DNA from: an uncultured Actinomycetes bacterium
GTDB taxonomy: Bacteria; Actinomycetota; Acidimicrobiia; Acidimicrobiales; Microtrichaceae
Reading direction: 5' to 3'
Assembly: GCA_903953195.1 (NCBI GenBank)
Contig: CAJBIS010000106.1
Coordinates: 1-7,559 of the forward strand
DNA: 7,559 bases
The position numbers and the translations under genes were made by a program. The notes beneath the pieces are model-generated. The model saw only the letters and a program-made list of their open reading frames with translations, did no database searches and had not been told where the DNA came from. Below, one piece after another: positions 5,796 through 7,559 of the stretch. Every line of letters starts with the position of its first letter. Positions within the stretch are counted from its first letter, which is position 1.

Positions 5796-6260
5796 ATGGA
5801 GCAACGACTCAGCATCGTGACCCTCGGCGTGCGGGACCTCGCCGTCGCTCGACGCTTCTACGAGTCCCTCGGTTGGGTCGGTCAGGGGGTCGAGGCGACG
5901 GTGTTCTTCCAGGTCGGCGGCCTCGCCGTCATCCTCTGGGGGCGCGACGAGCTCGCCGAGGACGTCGGCATCCGTGACGACGGCGCCACGTTCGGCGGCA
6001 TCGTGCTCGCGCACAACGTTCGCTCGCGGACGGAGGTCGACGACGTCGTCGCACGCGCCGAGTCGTTCGGTGCCGCCGTGACACGGGCGCCGCGGGAGAC
6101 GTTCTACGGCGGGTACGCAGGATGCTTCCGCGATCCGGACGGCCACGTCTGGGAGGTGGCGTACAACCCCGGTCTGCCGCTCGACGCCGACGGCAACCTG
6201 ACCGTGCCCCGGTTCGGACTCGATGACGCGGACGCCGGGGGAGTCGATGCGACGGGGTGA
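5796..6260 (+). CDS. VOC (glyoxalase/bleomycin-resistance fold) family protein
   Basis: A 154-aa protein of the vicinal oxygen chelate superfamily. The opening RLSIVTLGVRDLAVARRFYESLGW (residues 4-27) is the classic first beta-alpha unit. VEATVFFQVGGLAVILWGRDEL follows, and the final GYAGCFRDPDGHVWEVAYNP carries the DPDGHxWE motif with the terminal Glu metal ligand. The usual first metal-ligand His/Gln in the first strand appears to be Thr9, so this is more likely a non-glyoxalase-I member of unknown substrate. ATG 5796 is chosen over the longer open frame from 5742 because TACGGT sits 6 nt upstream and the family's N-terminus begins here. The C-terminal 30 residues are acidic and variable. 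The gene is divergent from the region-4 protein, and the next gene, on the same strand, has its own promoter 54 bp later. Confidence 0.92.
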   Translation: MEQRLSIVTLGVRDLAVARRFYESLGWVGQGVEATVFFQVGGLAVILWGRDELAEDVGIRDDGATFGGIVLAHNVRSRTEVDDVVARAESFGAAVTRAPRETFYGGYAGCFRDPDGHVWEVAYNPGLPLDADGNLTVPRFGLDDADAGGVDATG

Positions 6261-6302
6261 ACGCACCCGCTCGTCCGATCGCGTCCGCCGCCCGACGCTG
6301 GG

Positions 6303-6308
6303 TACGAT
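6303..6308 (+). promoter_or_regulatory. -10 element for the FmdB zinc-ribbon gene (leaderless)
   Basis: TACGAT is followed by exactly 6 nt and then GTG 6315, so the predicted transcription start is the G of the start codon. No Shine-Dalgarno is present. No -35 is recognisable. Confidence 0.65.
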
Positions 6309-6314
6309 GTCGGC

Positions 6315-6536
6315 GTGCCTCGATACGACTTCCGATGCCGGTCGTGCGGCTCCACCTTCGAGGTGGAACGGCCCATGGCCGAGTCCTCCGATCCGGCGAC
6401 GTGCCCGGATGGCCACACCGACACGGTCAAGCTCCTGAGCACCGTCGCCGTCGGTGGTCGGGCGGCCCCGACGCCCTCGCCCGCGGCCACGCCGCCTGCC
6501 GGCGGCTGCTGCGGCGGCGCCTGTCATTCGCACTGA
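6315..6536 (+). CDS. FmdB family zinc ribbon protein
   Basis: A 73-aa protein of the FmdB/CxxC zinc-ribbon family (putative regulatory protein FmdB type). It opens with MPRYDFRCRSCGSTFE, the family signature MPxYxxxCxxCGxxFE, with C8 and C11. The second knuckle is CPDGH (C30, H34), in place of the more usual CPxC. The tail after about residue 48 is Pro/Ala-rich and ends in a second Cys/His cluster, GGCCGGACHSH (63-73), common in FmdB-like proteins and possibly a metal site. The function of the family is not established. The GTG start is fixed by the leaderless -10. The gene converges on the YdeI-like gene with a 26-bp gap. Confidence 0.9.
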   Translation: MPRYDFRCRSCGSTFEVERPMAESSDPATCPDGHTDTVKLLSTVAVGGRAAPTPSPAATPPAGGCCGGACHSH

Positions 6537-6540
6537 CCTC

Positions 6541-6553
6541 GCCGACGGTCGGC
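6541..6553. terminator. Short inverted repeat between convergent genes
   Basis: GCCGA-CGG-TCGGC forms a perfect 5-bp GC stem with a 3-nt loop. It lies in the 26-bp gap between the convergent FmdB and YdeI-like genes. It could end transcription from both sides, but there is no T-tract. Confidence 0.3.
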
Positions 6554-6562
6554 GGTCGGTGC

Positions 6563-7138
6563 TCAGCGGTCCTGGAGGCCCTTCCCGTTCAGGATCTTCG
6601 GCCGGTAGCGCTCGACTCGGGCCGCCCGGGTCGACGACTGTTTCGCGTCGGCGAAGTGCAAGTTGTACGCCCGGCGCCGACCGGGAGTGAGCGCCTCGAA
6701 GGCAGCGCGGAATTCCGGATCGGCATCGAGCACGTCCTGCAGTTCGCTCACCCAATCGGGTTCCGGAGCCGGTCCGGCGGTGACACCGGAGAGCTCGACA
6801 CGGATCGCCTCGGCGACGTAGCGCGCCACGATCCCGGCGCGCTGCTCCACCTCGTCGACGGAGGTGAAGAACATGCGGCGCGCCGACCGGGAGTTCGGGC
6901 CGTTGTCGACGAGCACGCCGTCGGGATCGGCCATGAACATGCCCTTGAAGAACCCGAGCGTCATGCCGGCCTTCATCTCGCCCATGATCACGATGTTGTG
7001 GCCGTCGTGGGAGTAGCAGGGCTGACGCCACTTGAGCTCCTCGTCGAGCCCGGTTGCGAGCAGGATCGAGCGCATCGCTGCCAGTTCCGCGGGCCAACGG
7101 GTGCATCCCTCGATGAAGGCGTCGACGTCGGGGTGCAT
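6563..7138 (-). CDS. YdeI / DUF1801 family protein with OmdA-like C-terminus
   Basis: A 191-aa protein matching the YdeI family. A DUF1801-like alpha/beta domain lies at about residues 15-115, including LDEELKWRQPCYSHDGHNIVI, the family's ExKWxxPxY-type stretch, and GFFKGMFMADPDGVL. A YdeI/OmdA (bacteriocin-protection-like) C-terminus lies at about 128-188, ending in LTPGRRRAYNLHFADAKQSSTRAARVERYRPKILNGKGL. In it, LTPGR, AKQSxTRxxRxE and PKILxGKGL are the hallmarks. Length is near that of Bacillus YdeI. Biochemical function is unknown. ATG 7138 matches the family N-terminus. TAGGAT lies 8 nt upstream and could be a -10 for a near-leaderless transcript, or its AGGA could act as a weak, distant ribosome site. 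The gene is divergent from the DUF1269 gene and convergent with FmdB. Confidence 0.92.
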   Translation of the reverse strand: MHPDVDAFIEGCTRWPAELAAMRSILLATGLDEELKWRQPCYSHDGHNIVIMGEMKAGMTLGFFKGMFMADPDGVLVDNGPNSRSARRMFFTSVDEVEQRAGIVARYVAEAIRVELSGVTAGPAPEPDWVSELQDVLDADPEFRAAFEALTPGRRRAYNLHFADAKQSSTRAARVERYRPKILNGKGLQDR

Positions 7139-7146
7139 GGCTGCGG

Positions 7147-7152
7147 ATCCTA
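7147..7152 (-). promoter_or_regulatory. Candidate -10 element for the YdeI-like gene
   Basis: TAGGAT on the minus strand ends 8 nt before ATG 7138, consistent with a leaderless or 2-nt-leader transcript. The same bases contain AGGA, so a ribosome-site reading is possible. Confidence 0.45.
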
Positions 7153-7153
7153 C

Positions 7154-7185
7154 CGGCGACCAGCGATCGGCGACCGGCGGCGAGG
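7154..7185. repeat. Short direct repeats in a divergent promoter region
   Basis: CGGCGACC occurs at 7154-7161 and 7168-7175 (14-bp period). A near-copy, CGGCGAGG, occurs at 7178-7185. They lie between the two divergent -10 elements. They could be binding sites for a regulator, or simple GC-rich redundancy. Confidence 0.3.
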
Positions 7186-7195
7186 CCGGGTCCGC

Positions 7196-7201
7196 TACGC
7201 T
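7196..7201 (+). promoter_or_regulatory. -10 element for the DUF1269-type gene
   Basis: TACGCT fits TANNNT. The predicted start is the A at 7208, giving a 41-nt leader with the ribosome site CGGAG at 7238-7242. This gene thus differs from its leaderless neighbours. No clear -35 is seen. Confidence 0.45.
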
Positions 7202-7248
7202 CGGCTCATCCCGTCGGAGTGCCGACGGTTCATCGAACGGAGCACGTG

Positions 7249-7559
7249 ATGAGTGACGAGAGCACGAACGACGAGACCGAGACCGTGGTCGGCGGCATGG
7301 TGACCGACGGGGTCGACACCGTGTTCGTCGCCGATTTCAGCGACACCGACACCGCCTGGGCGGCCTACGAGCTGCTCAAGGAACTCGAGGACGGCCGGAA
7401 CCTGAAGATCGAGGGCGTGCTCGTCGTCAAGAAGGACGACGACGGTCAGGTCGAGGTCCAGAAGGTCACCGACCACAGCACCCGTTCGGGCCTCACCTGG
7501 GGCGTCGTCGGCGGTGTGGCGCTCGGCATCCTCTTCCCGCCGTCGATCATCGCCAGCGC
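7249..7559 (+). CDS. DUF1269-type membrane protein, 3' partial
   Basis: The first 103 residues of a protein that runs off the window. After an acidic N-terminus comes a DUF1269-like alpha/beta segment: VDTVFVADFSDTDTAWAAYELLKEL (22-46), then LKIEGVLVVKKDDDGQVEVQKV (52-73), matching the family pattern of a strand, a helix and VVxxDxDGxVxVxxV. A Gly-rich hydrophobic segment begins at about residue 81 (GLTWGVVGGVALGILFPPSII). In this family such segments form glycine-zipper-like membrane hairpins. Function is unknown; the family is often annotated as a stress-related membrane protein. The ATG is supported by CGGAG 6 nt upstream; an adjacent in-frame GTG (7246) is possible. The gene is divergent from the YdeI-like gene. 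Confidence 0.85.
   Translation, partial: MSDESTNDETETVVGGMVTDGVDTVFVADFSDTDTAWAAYELLKELEDGRNLKIEGVLVVKKDDDGQVEVQKVTDHSTRSGLTWGVVGGVALGILFPPSIIAS

Noticed and set aside
5415..7106. A 563-codon open frame on the minus strand
   Set aside because: Only the last 93 codons (from GTG 5696) look like protein. The rest is Arg/Gly-rich, has no recognisable domain, and lies antisense to the VOC and FmdB genes and out of frame with the YdeI-like gene. It is a high-GC open frame, not a fusion.
6257..7249. A 330-codon plus-strand open frame
   Set aside because: Antisense to the well-supported YdeI-like gene and overlapping FmdB in another frame. The translation has no recognisable domain.

Overview
The window is about 7.6 kb of high-GC DNA with densely packed genes. 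It looks like a chromosomal segment of an actinobacterium. The evidence is strong G/C at third codon positions, a DUF222-HNH (13E12-type) gene, an F420-type deazaflavin-dependent reductase, a mycobacterial/Bacillus-type LexA box, and several genes that start almost directly behind a TANNNT -10 element (leaderless style). The class cannot be fixed from sequence alone; something like Acidimicrobiia is a guess. I see no rRNA, tRNA, CRISPR array, insertion sequence or phage gene.

Layout. (1) 2-1345 (+): a phosphoesterase of the phospholipase C / acid phosphatase family, cut at its N-terminus by the window edge. Its stop codon overlaps the GTG of an aquaporin-family channel (1342-2184, +), so the two form a translationally coupled pair. 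(2) 2185-2423: a 239-bp regulatory gap with a TTGACA promoter, a LexA (SOS) box at the expected transcription start, and a hairpin-rich leader. It leads into a DUF222/HNH endonuclease-like gene (2424-3695, +). (3) 3717-4169 (-): a deazaflavin(F420)-dependent nitroreductase-family protein, divergent from 4244-5407 (+), a CmcJ-like putative Fe(II)/2-oxoglutarate-type oxygenase. They share a 74-bp intergenic region with two opposing -10 elements. (4) 5415-5696 (-): a 93-aa orphan protein resembling sigma-factor region 4, divergent from a VOC/glyoxalase-fold protein (5796-6260, +). A striking pair of inverted repeats lies between them. (5) 6315-6536 (+): a FmdB-type zinc ribbon protein. (6) 6563-7138 (-): a YdeI/DUF1801 family protein, divergent from a DUF1269-type membrane protein (7249 to the window end, +).

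The genes do not form one pathway. Most are single-gene units in divergent or convergent pairs. The real operon is the phosphoesterase-aquaporin pair. The best-supported regulatory statement is that the HNH gene is under SOS control. The most notable pattern is the repeated TANNNT-6-to-8-nt-start arrangement, which fixes four start codons. I see no clear multi-gene novel defence or biosynthetic system. The least characterised parts are the oxygenase/F420-enzyme pair, the orphan region-4 protein with its dyad-rich promoter, and the structured SOS leader.
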